The notes below the pieces were generated by a model, which was given only the letters and a program-made list of their open reading frames with translations, made no database searches and was not told where the DNA came from. This document shows, in pieces, positions 1 through 8,345 of a stretch of DNA of 64,000 nt; positions within the stretch are counted from its first letter, which is position 1; the number at the start of each line of letters is the position of its first letter. The translations under genes and the position numbers were made by a program. The stretch is from Lachnospiraceae bacterium OM04-12BH (lineage in GTDB: Bacteria; Bacillota; Clostridia; Lachnospirales; Lachnospiraceae), in NCBI GenBank assembly GCA_003490145.1, contig QULQ01000010.1, positions 55,088-119,087 of the forward strand, given 5' to 3'.

Positions 1-459
1 GATCACCGCCCACTGTGTATTCATCAGATGCAGTCTGGTGAGAACCAGATAACTGGAAAGCATGGTCACCTGAAACGGGATCAGCATCAGTACCGTATAC
101 AGGGAAAACAGCAGCCTGCTGCCCTTTCCCTTATAAACGGCAAAGCCAAAAGCTGCCGGAACTGCCACAAGGAGCTGCCCTGCCAGCACTACCCCTGTCA
201 TCCTCATACTGTTCCAGAACAGCACAAAAAACTGCGGTGTCTCCAGAAGCAGCTTTTCATAATTCAGGAATGTCGGATAATCCGGTATCACCGTAAAGGA
301 AAAGCTTCCTTCCCCGGTAAATACCGGCATCAGTCTTTCCCTGATCTCCTGCACATCCATCAGTGACCCTGTCAGAAGCAGAAACAATGGCAGAACCGTT
401 ACAAGCGCCGGCAGCAGTAAAAGTGCCAGGATCAGTAATTCCTTTCCTCTTTTTCTCAT
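1..459 (-). CDS. Carbohydrate ABC transporter permease (MalG type), 3' end outside window
   Basis: Inner-membrane permease of a sugar ABC importer. Read from the ATG at 459, the frame stays open through 153 codons to the window edge, so the C-terminal half is missing. The protein begins MRKRGKELLILALLLLPALV, a signal-anchor TM segment, followed by an extracellular loop ending in the NYEKL motif usual in this family. TM segments of the BPD_transp_1 fold follow, with the typical motif LIPFQVTML. It starts 3 bases after the stop of the MalF-type permease, so the two are translated as a pair. With the lipoprotein upstream this is the usual SBP-MalF-MalG order. No ATPase is visible; such systems often share one encoded elsewhere. 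The substrate cannot be read from the permease. Confidence 0.9.
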   Translation of the reverse strand, partial: MRKRGKELLILALLLLPALVTVLPLFLLLTGSLMDVQEIRERLMPVFTGEGSFSFTVIPDYPTFLNYEKLLLETPQFFVLFWNSMRMTGVVLAGQLLVAVPAAFGFAVYKGKGSRLLFSLYTVLMLIPFQVTMLSSYLVLTRLHLMNTQWAVI

Positions 460-462
460 CAC

Positions 463-1311
463 TTACTCCTCTTTTTCCTTCCATCTGCCCTGCAGCAGCC
501 AGATACCGGAAAGCAGTACCAGAAACAGCAGTACCGAAGCCGCCGCCATCTTGGAAAACTCCAGATTCACAAACCAGTTGTTAAACAGGTGCTGCAGCAG
601 GTAAATACTTCTGTCAGGATAAGCTCCGGCTGTCAGATAGGCCTCCCGGTAGATCTTGAAGGAATTCAGGAAAGACAGGATCACAATAGTAAAAAATACA
701 TTTTTCAGTCCCGGCAGTATGATATAGCGCACCCGCTGAAAGCTTCCTGCCCCGTCCACCATGGCCGCTTCCAGGATCTCCTTCTGGATCCCCTTGATCC
801 CGGCAAGCCACAAAATCACCGTATATCCTGTATTTTTCCAGAGATAACACAAAAGCAGTACCAGAAATTCCTGCCCGGTTAAATAATAGCCGATCACTTT
901 CCAGACGATCACAACGACTGCTGCCGGCAGGGCATAAGGCAGGAGATACAGCGGTTTCAATATCTGTGCCTTTCCTGATCCGCTGAACAAAAGAGCGATC
1001 AGAAAACCGCAGATCAGCAGCAGCGGGATCCCGGTCAGGGTAAACCGCAGTGTATTTTTCACTGCCAGCAAAAAGGCCTGATTGGCAAAGATTGTTTTGT
1101 AATGGGAAAATCCGGTAAACTGTCCGGTCACCTCTGTCATAAAGGACCGCCTGACCACATCTCCGAAAGGGATCACGGTAAAGAACGCCGTTCCGATCAG
1201 ACTGGGAAGAAGAAAGCATAAAAATGCTTTCTTCTCTCTTCTTTCCCGTATGCTACTCCGCCATATAAATGGCCAGCTTTTCCCTGATATTTCTGACTGC
1301 CTCCTCTTCAT
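463..1311 (-). CDS. Carbohydrate ABC transporter permease (MalF type)
   Basis: First permease of the sugar importer, 282 aa from the ATG at 1311. About six TM segments are visible, and a cytoplasmic EAA loop (ILEAAMVDGAGSFQRVRYI) marks the site where the ATPase docks. The start is uncertain. The frame stays open upstream to 1371, but only the ATG at 1311 has a good ribosome binding site (GGAAGG, 8 bases upstream). Either start overlaps the 3' end of the solute-binding protein gene, by 59 bases for the one chosen. No in-frame ATG, GTG or TTG occurs after that gene's stop before TM1, so the overlap seems real. It probably serves translational coupling. Confidence 0.88.
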   Translation of the reverse strand: MKRRQSEISGKSWPFIWRSSIRERREKKAFLCFLLPSLIGTAFFTVIPFGDVVRRSFMTEVTGQFTGFSHYKTIFANQAFLLAVKNTLRFTLTGIPLLLICGFLIALLFSGSGKAQILKPLYLLPYALPAAVVVIVWKVIGYYLTGQEFLVLLLCYLWKNTGYTVILWLAGIKGIQKEILEAAMVDGAGSFQRVRYIILPGLKNVFFTIVILSFLNSFKIYREAYLTAGAYPDRSIYLLQHLFNNWFVNLEFSKMAAASVLLFLVLLSGIWLLQGRWKEKEE

Positions 1312-3622
1312 CACAGCTTCCTTCCAGATATTTCTTTCCCTCTTCAAATACGGCCGTTTCCAGTGTCTCATCTTCCAGATAGGGAACTTTGACCTGCTCT
1401 ATCAGCTGATACAGGCTGTTTTCTGCTTCCTCATCGGGCCAGTAGACATTCAGAGTGGCCTCCAGCCCGTCAGCATTGCCTACGGACATCATGCCATAAA
1501 CTACATCTCCGTTTTCATCCGGTTCCTGATCCTGCAGCCAGCTTGCATTTCTGCCTGCCGCAAAATTTTCTCTCAGGCCGTCTTTATTAATGGAAAATCC
1601 ACTGACCTGCCCCTGATACTTCACAGAGAAAAACATCCGTAAAAAGTCAAGTGCCTGTTCCTGATTCTTCGATCCTGCACTGACAGAGACCAGCGTCTGT
1701 GGTATAAACACATCACTGCTCTGCCCGTTCATCGGCGCAAAGGTAACATCTTCAAACCCGTCTACCTTTTTTACTGAGGTAAGCATTCCATAATCATAGG
1801 TACCGTCTACCATTCCCATCTCTGCCAGGCTTCCGCCGCCAAGGTAACTCATCTCATCCAGTCCGCAGAATGAAATATTGGCTGCCCAGTTTTCTCCATA
1901 GTCAGCGACAAAATACTCATTGTACATATCAAAATTTTCCTGTCTCTGCGGCGTCATGCTCTTCATCTGTGCCTCATAGATCCTCTTTGTCTGTACCAGA
2001 AATTCTTTTATCTTTTCTTCATCCAGCGTACTGTCTTCTCTGATCCATGCCGGTGCAGAAACCATCGCAAAACGCTTCATTACCGCTACCGGAGAATACA
2101 TATAAGGCTGGAAAATCTGACTTTCCGGATTTTCCTGCTGCAGCTTTTCAATAGCATCTGCTGCCTGTGTCAAACCCTGGCCTGCCTCTGCTGCCCACTG
2201 TCTTCCAAATACCATGGGAAGATTGATCGTACATGGTAGCGTATAAATCCCACCATCCTGCTTCATTGCTTCTATGACATTATCAAAGAACTCTGCATCC
2301 TGTTCCATATCAGCAACAGTATCTGTCAGATCCAGCAGAAGTCCTTTTTCTATATAGGAAGAAAGCGGCATTCCATCCATGATCAGAATATCCGGTCCCT
2401 GTCCTGCCAGAATCTGTGTATTCAGCTTTTTCAGGGCATCCTCTTTGGTTACGGAGCTTCCCTCCTCCATTCCGATTTCATATTCCACATAAACATCTGG
2501 GTTATTTACCTGATACTCCGTTATTGCTGCCTGCATATAAATATTTTCTGAAAGGCTGTATGCCTTCAGCTTCACAGACGGTACAGAGGCAATATCTGGA
2601 TCATACACAAAATGCACGACAATACCACCGCTGAAAACAGCCAGAAATTCCTGATTATCCAGCTCCACCATGCCACACAGGCCATAGGACGGAGAACTGA
2701 GCCTTGAAAGGCTTCCGTCAATGACCTGCTCTACTGCACTTCCGCCGATCACATGTCTGTGAAGTCCTTTGGTACCGGCCAGATAGATCACCCCGTCTTC
2801 CTTTCCCTGAAACAGGTACAGATCAAACCAACTGCTTCCGTTAAAGGACCTCTGTCCATAGTATTCCTTTACAAAATCTGCCAGCACAGTATCCTCTACA
2901 TACGTATCCGCCTTAAGGTCATACAAAAGCGGTGCCTCATAATCATAGCCATCCATGATCATCAGATCTCCGGCAAAGGAAAGCATTCTCGGCGCACCCT
3001 CATCTATGGTCAGAAAAGGCGTTCCTTCCGTTTCTCCCTTCTTTACCCGGTAAAGCGTATGGGCGCTGACCGATGCAAAGTAACAGTTCCCCTCCGGAGA
3101 AACCCACACATTTCTGGCATATTCATCCTCTGGCAGCGGCAGTGTCAGTTCCGTCGTCTCTCCTTCCGGAGAAATCACTATATATCTGATATGTTTTCCA
3201 AACTCGTCTACAGACTCTTCTTCCGTGCTGTCATCATAGATCACAGCAGTAGTTCCATCCGCATTCATCTTCAGATCCATCACATAATGCTGTTCTGCGT
3301 TCAGCTGATCCACGACCGGTATCTCATAGGCATGAAAGCTCTGTCCCTGATCTTCCGATACCAGAGAACTGACAAATTCGTTAAGTATTACGATATTTCC
3401 ATCTGAAAGTGTCAGCATCTGACAGATGTTTCCCTGCATCATATCCTCTAAAGACAGCTCTGTTTCCGTATACCTTCCCATGGCAGTACTGCCTGAGCCA
3501 TCATCTGTCTTTCCATTTCCTGCTGTGCCTTCTGTATTTTTCAAGGTGCCGCAGCCACTAAGCAATAGCATTCCGGCAAGCAGAAGACTTCCTGTTTTTA
3601 TCCATCTTTTCCTTTTCTTCAT
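1253..3622 (-). CDS. Two-domain sugar-binding lipoprotein of the ABC importer
   Basis: 789 aa, about 350 longer than an ordinary family 1 solute-binding protein. A signal peptide ends in a lipobox (LLSGC, Cys24), so the protein should be membrane-anchored. Residues about 50-345 do not look like a binding protein. They are beta-rich and contain sialidase-repeat-like turns (SEDQGQSF) and evenly spaced hydrophobic strands, suggesting a beta-propeller. Residues about 350-789 form the family 1 binding domain (QILAGQGPDILIMDG, then GKYLEG near the end). It is the first gene of the importer operon and is divergent from a two-component system that probably controls it. The propeller may help capture polymeric or surface-bound glycan (inference). 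The substrate is unknown. Confidence 0.85.
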   Translation of the reverse strand: MKKRKRWIKTGSLLLAGMLLLSGCGTLKNTEGTAGNGKTDDGSGSTAMGRYTETELSLEDMMQGNICQMLTLSDGNIVILNEFVSSLVSEDQGQSFHAYEIPVVDQLNAEQHYVMDLKMNADGTTAVIYDDSTEEESVDEFGKHIRYIVISPEGETTELTLPLPEDEYARNVWVSPEGNCYFASVSAHTLYRVKKGETEGTPFLTIDEGAPRMLSFAGDLMIMDGYDYEAPLLYDLKADTYVEDTVLADFVKEYYGQRSFNGSSWFDLYLFQGKEDGVIYLAGTKGLHRHVIGGSAVEQVIDGSLSRLSSPSYGLCGMVELDNQEFLAVFSGGIVVHFVYDPDIASVPSVKLKAYSLSENIYMQAAITEYQVNNPDVYVEYEIGMEEGSSVTKEDALKKLNTQILAGQGPDILIMDGMPLSSYIEKGLLLDLTDTVADMEQDAEFFDNVIEAMKQDGGIYTLPCTINLPMVFGRQWAAEAGQGLTQAADAIEKLQQENPESQIFQPYMYSPVAVMKRFAMVSAPAWIREDSTLDEEKIKEFLVQTKRIYEAQMKSMTPQRQENFDMYNEYFVADYGENWAANISFCGLDEMSYLGGGSLAEMGMVDGTYDYGMLTSVKKVDGFEDVTFAPMNGQSSDVFIPQTLVSVSAGSKNQEQALDFLRMFFSVKYQGQVSGFSINKDGLRENFAAGRNASWLQDQEPDENGDVVYGMMSVGNADGLEATLNVYWPDEEAENSLYQLIEQVKVPYLEDETLETAVFEEGKKYLEGSCDEEEAVRNIREKLAIYMAE

Positions 3623-3723
3623 GAAAAAGCACTCCTTTTCGCTGTTTGATTTTCTGTCTCACAGCATAACAGCCCTTTCTCTAATCTGCCTCTAAGATTT
3701 CTGAAGATATCTTAAGATCATTC

Positions 3724-3749
3724 AAAAAGGATCCACCGGATCCTTTTTT
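3724..3749. terminator. Perfect 11-bp hairpin with A/T flanks between divergent operons
   Basis: AAAAAGGATCC, loop ACC, then GGATCCTTTTT. It has the form of a bidirectional intrinsic terminator but lies between two divergent genes, upstream of the response regulator promoter. It may insulate the promoters or act as an attenuator or operator. Confidence 0.6.
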
Positions 3750-3789
3750 CATATGCATGGCAATTTTAAAGAAAGCTTACAGATTTCTG

Positions 3790-3798
3790 TGGTATACT
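3790..3798 (+). promoter_or_regulatory. Extended -10 promoter for the two-component system
   Basis: TGGTATACT is an extended -10 element (TGn then TATACT). It lies 32 bases upstream of the response regulator ATG at 3831, which has AAGGAG at a good distance. No convincing -35 is present, as is common with extended -10 promoters. Confidence 0.5.
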
Positions 3799-3830
3799 TT
3801 TTAACAGAATGCTTTTATGAAGGAGAATCC

Positions 3831-4505
3831 ATGAGAATTTTACTTGCTGAAGACGATGAAGAATTAAACCGTGCTCTGTGTTTCCAGTTAAAGGCACAGG
3901 GCTTTTCTGTAGATACCTGTCTGGACGGGGAAGAAGCGCTTTTCTATGGAGAACAGAATATTTATGATGTGATCCTGCTTGACCGCATGCTTCCTCATAT
4001 GGAGGGAACTGCCGTCCTTTCCCGGCTTCGCAAAAAGGGTGTGCTGGCACCGGTCATTCTGATCACTGCCCTTGGCACACTGACTGACAAGGTGACCGGC
4101 TTAAACCTTGGTGCTGATGACTACCTGGTGAAGCCCTTTGCTTTTGAAGAACTGCTGGCAAGGATCCACTGTGTGGCAAGACGGCCAAGAACACTGGAAA
4201 ATACCCGGAACATTTCCTTTCTGGATCTTACCTTTTATCCGGAAGAATACCGGCTTTCCGGCCCTTCCGGAAGCTGCACCCTCTCCAGAAGGGAGGCTGC
4301 CCTGATGGAAACCTTCCTCCGCAGAAAGGAACAACCCCTTTCCCGGAGTTCCCTTCTGCTTACTGTCTGGGGGCCGGACAGCGATGTGGAAGAAGGAAAT
4401 CTTGACAACTATATCCACTTTTTAAGGAGGCGCCTTACTACTGTAGGCAGCAGCCTTTCCATTAAAACCCTGCGTGGCTTTGGCTACTGCCTGAAGGAGA
4501 AATGA
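3831..4505 (+). CDS. OmpR/PhoB-family response regulator
   Basis: 224 aa DNA-binding response regulator. The receiver domain (about 1-118) begins MRILLAEDDEE with the acidic pocket, has the phospho-acceptor Asp51 in ILLDRMLP and the conserved Lys in YLVKPFAF. A winged-helix domain (about 128-224) ends in the typical TLRGFGYCL. The frame is open further upstream, but the ATG at 3831 has the ribosome binding site and gives the family's normal N-terminus. The kinase gene starts 7 bases after the stop. The divergent position next to the ABC importer suggests that importer as a target. Confidence 0.93.
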   Translation: MRILLAEDDEELNRALCFQLKAQGFSVDTCLDGEEALFYGEQNIYDVILLDRMLPHMEGTAVLSRLRKKGVLAPVILITALGTLTDKVTGLNLGADDYLVKPFAFEELLARIHCVARRPRTLENTRNISFLDLTFYPEEYRLSGPSGSCTLSRREAALMETFLRRKEQPLSRSSLLLTVWGPDSDVEEGNLDNYIHFLRRRLTTVGSSLSIKTLRGFGYCLKEK

Positions 4506-4512
4506 GGTTCCC

Positions 4513-5880
4513 ATGTTTCAAAAGGTACGAATCCGTCTTACCCTGCTCTGCAGCGGCATCATCACCCTGCTGATCATCATCATGTCATTTCTGTATCTCC
4601 GTATTTCAGAAAATAGCCTCTACCGGAACCAGTTTTATTCCTTCCAGAATGACAGCAACACCATCATCATCAATCTGGAGCAGCAGTCTGTCATCACCAT
4701 GGAATGGCTTTCCAAAATGGAGGCCCCGGGAAACTATCAGTTTTATCTGCTGGATAACGGACATCCCTTTCTTTATAATTCACTGCATGATACGGCTCCT
4801 GCAGAAAACCGGGCTGCTTCTTCATCAGATGGCAATACTTCTGTGTCCAAAAGCAAGACATCTTCTTCTCTTTCTGACATCTTTGGAGAGGCGTGGACGT
4901 ATTATGAAAGCACGCTGCCCCAGGATTCTTCTCTGGAAGAGGCATCCTCTCTGTCTCCCTATACGGCATGGCACCGGACCTTTTCCTTCACAGATTCCGG
5001 GAAAAATGATTACTTCTGCACATTGATCACGCTGGAGCGGAACACCTCACAGCTTCAGATCATGATCCTTTCTTCTCTGGCCGGTCTTGAAAAACAGATC
5101 CGGGAACAACGCTTTCTTTTCCTGCTGATCGACTCCTTCACCGTGGCTTTGCTCTTCCTGTTTTCCTTTTTCTTCACCGGAAAACTCCTTGCCCCCATTG
5201 AAGAGAGCCGGAAAAAGCAGCTTTCCTTTGTGGCTGCAGCTTCCCACGAGCTGCGTACCCCTCTTTCCGTGATCCTTTCCAGTCTGGAATGCTGTCATCA
5301 GGCCTCTCCTGATGAAGTCGCGGGCTTTCTTGCTACGATTGAAAAACAGGCAGCCCTGATGAAAAGCCTTGTCAATGACCTGCTCACCCTGTCTGCCTCA
5401 GACAGCGGGCAACTTGTACTTTCCAGAAGCACTGCCGAACTGGACACTCTGCTGCTTGATACCTTCGAAGCTTTTGAGCCGCTTGCCGCCAGAAAATCGA
5501 TCACCATGTCCGTTTCCCTCCCGGAAGAAGCGCTTACGCCTTATTCCTGCGATGAAATGCGCATCCGGCAGGTACTCTCGATTCTCATTCAGAATGCCAT
5601 CAGCTATACTCCGGCAGGCGGACATATCCACCTTGCTCTTTCTGTCAGAAATCATCAGTATCTTTTCTCTGTGGCCGATAACGGTCCTGGCATTGCCGAT
5701 GCTGACAAAGAACATATTTTTGAGCGCTTTTACCGGGCTGAAAAATCCCGGAATACCAAAGGCCATTTCGGTCTTGGGCTTTCGATCGCCTGTGAAATCG
5801 TAACTGCACACCACGGACACCTTTGGGTTACTGACACAAATGGCGGCGGGAGTACGTTTTTTATAGGTCTTCCCTGTTGA
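4513..5880 (+). CDS. Sensor histidine kinase, partner of the upstream regulator
   Basis: 455 aa membrane kinase. TM1 is at about 9-29. A roughly 170-residue extracytoplasmic region, rich in Ser and low in complexity around 100-150, is followed by TM2 at about 203-224. HisKA carries the phospho-acceptor His245 in ASHELRTPLSV. The HATPase domain shows the N box (LIQNAISYTP), G1 (DNGPGIAD) and G2 (GHFGLGLS). No HAMP or PAS domain is evident between TM2 and HisKA. It forms an operon with the preceding regulator. The ligand is unknown; the neighbouring importer suggests a sugar or glycan signal (inference). Confidence 0.92.
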   Translation: MFQKVRIRLTLLCSGIITLLIIIMSFLYLRISENSLYRNQFYSFQNDSNTIIINLEQQSVITMEWLSKMEAPGNYQFYLLDNGHPFLYNSLHDTAPAENRAASSSDGNTSVSKSKTSSSLSDIFGEAWTYYESTLPQDSSLEEASSLSPYTAWHRTFSFTDSGKNDYFCTLITLERNTSQLQIMILSSLAGLEKQIREQRFLFLLIDSFTVALLFLFSFFFTGKLLAPIEESRKKQLSFVAAASHELRTPLSVILSSLECCHQASPDEVAGFLATIEKQAALMKSLVNDLLTLSASDSGQLVLSRSTAELDTLLLDTFEAFEPLAARKSITMSVSLPEEALTPYSCDEMRIRQVLSILIQNAISYTPAGGHIHLALSVRNHQYLFSVADNGPGIADADKEHIFERFYRAEKSRNTKGHFGLGLSIACEIVTAHHGHLWVTDTNGGGSTFFIGLPC

Positions 5881-6003
5881 AATTTCATATGTTTTCCTTT
5901 ATAATATTGAAGATATTATCTGCTGTTACAATGCTTTTTTACGGTTTCAGAACGTACTCCATCACACAGCAGAAAGCAGTACACCCGGAGGTAGACCTAC
6001 ATC

Positions 6004-7327
6004 ATGAACAGATTCAGACAACTTGCAGCAAAAATGGCCACTATTTTACTGTCTACAGTGCCCTTGCTTACAGCAGCAGTTCCCCTTTCCGCACAGGCTG
6101 CAGAAGATACTGAAAAGACCGTCCGGGTTGGTTATGTGAATGCCCTCAACTACGAAGAAGGGGGCGAAGGTGAATATAAAAGCGGTGCCGGATATGAATA
6201 TCTCCAGAAGATATCTTATCTGACAGGCTGGAATTACGAATATGTCTATGCTTCTTTTTCAGAATGTTATACCATGCTGGCTAATGGAGAAATCGATCTG
6301 TTCGGTAACGTTTCCTACACTCCTGAGCGGGCAGAGCTCTGACTATCTGCTATCCCTGATCAATGATGTACTGGACATCAGCCGTATCGAGAGTGGAAAT
6401 ATCTCCTATGATCCGGAACCGGTCAATATTACTGCCGTTACAGACTCTGTACTGGATATCACCCACGGCTTTACTATCAACCGTGATCTGCAACTTATCG
6501 TACACCGGGATGAACCGGAAACCCATTATGTGTTGGCTGACGAAGTAAGGCTTCGTGAGATCCTGATCAATATCATAAGCAATGCCGTAAAATTCACCCA
6601 TGATGGTGGACGCATTACTTTTGAAACCTTCCGTAAACCCGGAACTGCCCCGGACAATATCATATTCGGGTACCGTATTTCTGATACCGGCATCGGCATG
6701 AGTAAAGAATTCGCTTCTCATATTTTTGATGAATTTTCACAGGAAAACTCCGGTGCAAGAACACAATATCAGGGAACCGGCCTTGGCATGGCTATTACCA
6801 AACGATATGTGGAACTGATGGGCGGTACCATTACCGTAGAAAGCACTAAGGGCAAAGGTACAACCTTCACCGTGGAGCTTCCTTTAACTCTAGCAGACCC
6901 TATTGAAAAAAGGGAAGCGTATACGGCTCCTGTCCAGAAAAGAACAACTGATCTTCACGTACTCATGGCAGAAGACAATGATCTGAATGCTGAAATCGCA
7001 ACTATGCTGCTGGAAGATGAAGGTATGCATGTGACAAGGGCAGCAGACGGCTGTGAGGTAGTGGAAATGTTTAAAAGTCATCCTGCCAGTACCTATGATG
7101 TGATATTAATGGACATTATGATGCCCGTTATGAACGGTTATGAAGCAACACAGGCGATCCGTAACATGAACCGTCCTGATGCAGGGAAGGTACAGATCGT
7201 TGCCATGACGGCCAATGCCTTTGCAGAAGATGTTGTGAAATGTAAAGAGGCCGGGATGGACAGCCATCTGCCGAAGCCCTTTAAGGCTGATCAACTGATA
7301 GCATCCATCATCGCCCCTAAAAATTAG
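6004..7327 (+). pseudogene. Hybrid sensor kinase/response regulator with an internal deletion
   Basis: Two in-phase pieces in different frames. Piece 1 (6004-6342) has a signal peptide and the start of a periplasmic SBP_bac_3-type sensor domain (VRVGYVNALNYEEGGEGEY) and stops at 6342. Piece 2, in another frame from about 6340 to 7327, begins with SSDYLLSLINDVLDISRIES. That sequence lies just after the H box in this family. It continues through HATPase (NIISNAVKFTHDGG, GTGLGMAITKRY) and ends in a receiver domain (MAEDNDLN, ILMDIMMPVMNG, PKPF). The rest of the sensor, the TM and PAS region and the catalytic His are gone. Intact relatives exceed 900 aa. The kinase cannot autophosphorylate; a HATPase-receiver remnant could still be made only if translation restarts internally. 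Confidence 0.85.
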
Positions 7328-7358
7328 AATATTATATTAATCTAAGTATAAAAAAGGG

Positions 7359-8168
7359 TTACAGCTGCTCAATAAATGCCTGCGCAAGCTGAATCCATAC
7401 CGTAGTTTCCGGCTGCAGATTCTCCTCACAGGAGCAGGTGAACCGGTTTCCAAGTCCAAGACCATGAGCCCCCTTCGGGAATATATGTAACTCTACCGGA
7501 ACCTTTGCCTTGCAGAGTGCAGTTGCAAATAACATAGAGTTTTCCACAGGAACCAGTCCGTCCGTAAAGGTATGCCACAGAAATGTGGGTGGTGTATCTT
7601 TGGTAACCTGATTTTCCAGAGACATTTTCGCTGAAAGTGTCTCTTCTTTATTTCCAAGAAGTGCACGGAAGGAATCCCTGTGTGCAAATTCTCCGGAAGT
7701 GATCACCGGATAGCTGAGGATCAGACCGTTTGGTTTTAACAGACTTTCATCCCCGCCAGCCACTTCATTTACCAGAAATTCACTGTTCCAGAAGCAGCCA
7801 AGACTGGCTGCCAGATGTCCTCCTGCTGAGGATCCCTGCACCAGAATTTTATTCGGGTCAATATGCCACTCTTTCACGTGCTTACGGATCGTTACCATGG
7901 CGCTTGCCAGCTCCAGAAGTGCAGCCGGATATCTCGCCGGTGCCACACTGTAATTCAGAACCGCCGCATGGTATCCCATGGCATTGAACTGCATGGCAAT
8001 AGGCTCTCCTTCCCGTACGGATATATTTTCATAACCGCCGCCCGGGCAGATCAGTACAAGCGGCCGCTCCGTGAAAACATAACAGTCCTCATAGTCCAGA
8101 ATATAAGTGGTCAGCGTGGGAGTCCCAATACTGCCTTCTACTGTCATATCGATTGTTTCGTGTATCAT
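7359..8168 (-). CDS. Alpha/beta-hydrolase, probable carbohydrate esterase
   Basis: 269 aa serine hydrolase of the BD-FAE/acetyl-xylan-esterase-like group. An oxyanion motif CPGGGY lies near residue 41. The nucleophile is Ser114 in QGSSAGGHLA, with probable Asp203 (FTDGLVP) and His235 (KGAHGLG) completing the triad. There is no signal peptide, so it acts in the cytoplasm. The start is supported by AAGGAG before the ATG. It follows the GH31 alpha-xylosidase on the same strand, separated by a hairpin. It probably removes acyl groups from imported xylo-oligosaccharides. Exact acyl specificity cannot be read from the sequence. Confidence 0.85.
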   Translation of the reverse strand: MIHETIDMTVEGSIGTPTLTTYILDYEDCYVFTERPLVLICPGGGYENISVREGEPIAMQFNAMGYHAAVLNYSVAPARYPAALLELASAMVTIRKHVKEWHIDPNKILVQGSSAGGHLAASLGCFWNSEFLVNEVAGGDESLLKPNGLILSYPVITSGEFAHRDSFRALLGNKEETLSAKMSLENQVTKDTPPTFLWHTFTDGLVPVENSMLFATALCKAKVPVELHIFPKGAHGLGLGNRFTCSCEENLQPETTVWIQLAQAFIEQL

Positions 8169-8257
8169 GTGATTCTCCTTTTCTTTTATTCCCTGTCAGA
8201 TCATGAATCTTCCATTCACGATCCGGATTCTTTTTGAATATGCAGGGCAATCAGGAA

Positions 8258-8277
8258 AAGCTGCCCTGCGGCAGCTT
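8258..8277 (-). terminator. Hairpin between alpha-xylosidase and esterase genes
   Basis: AAGCTGCC, a 4-base loop, then GGCAGCTT, followed on the minus strand by TTCC. The left arm can also pair with GCAGGGCA at 8242-8249, giving two competing folds. It may be a partial terminator that lowers esterase expression. Nothing else gene-like is seen in the 177-base gap 8169-8345. Confidence 0.5.
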
Positions 8278-8345
8278 CCCCCAAAAACCATATTCTTTAT
8301 TTATTCTGCATCACTGTCTCATCATTCCTGCCTGTGCAGACTCCT

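Noticed and set aside
5877..6113. 78-aa frame between the kinase and the broken hybrid kinase
   Set aside because: Overlaps the signal-peptide start of the latter in another frame; no RBS at a sensible distance.
6242..7327. A complete cytoplasmic kinase starting at 6242
   Set aside because: The first 30 codons are the sensor domain read in the wrong frame; the HisKA His is missing.
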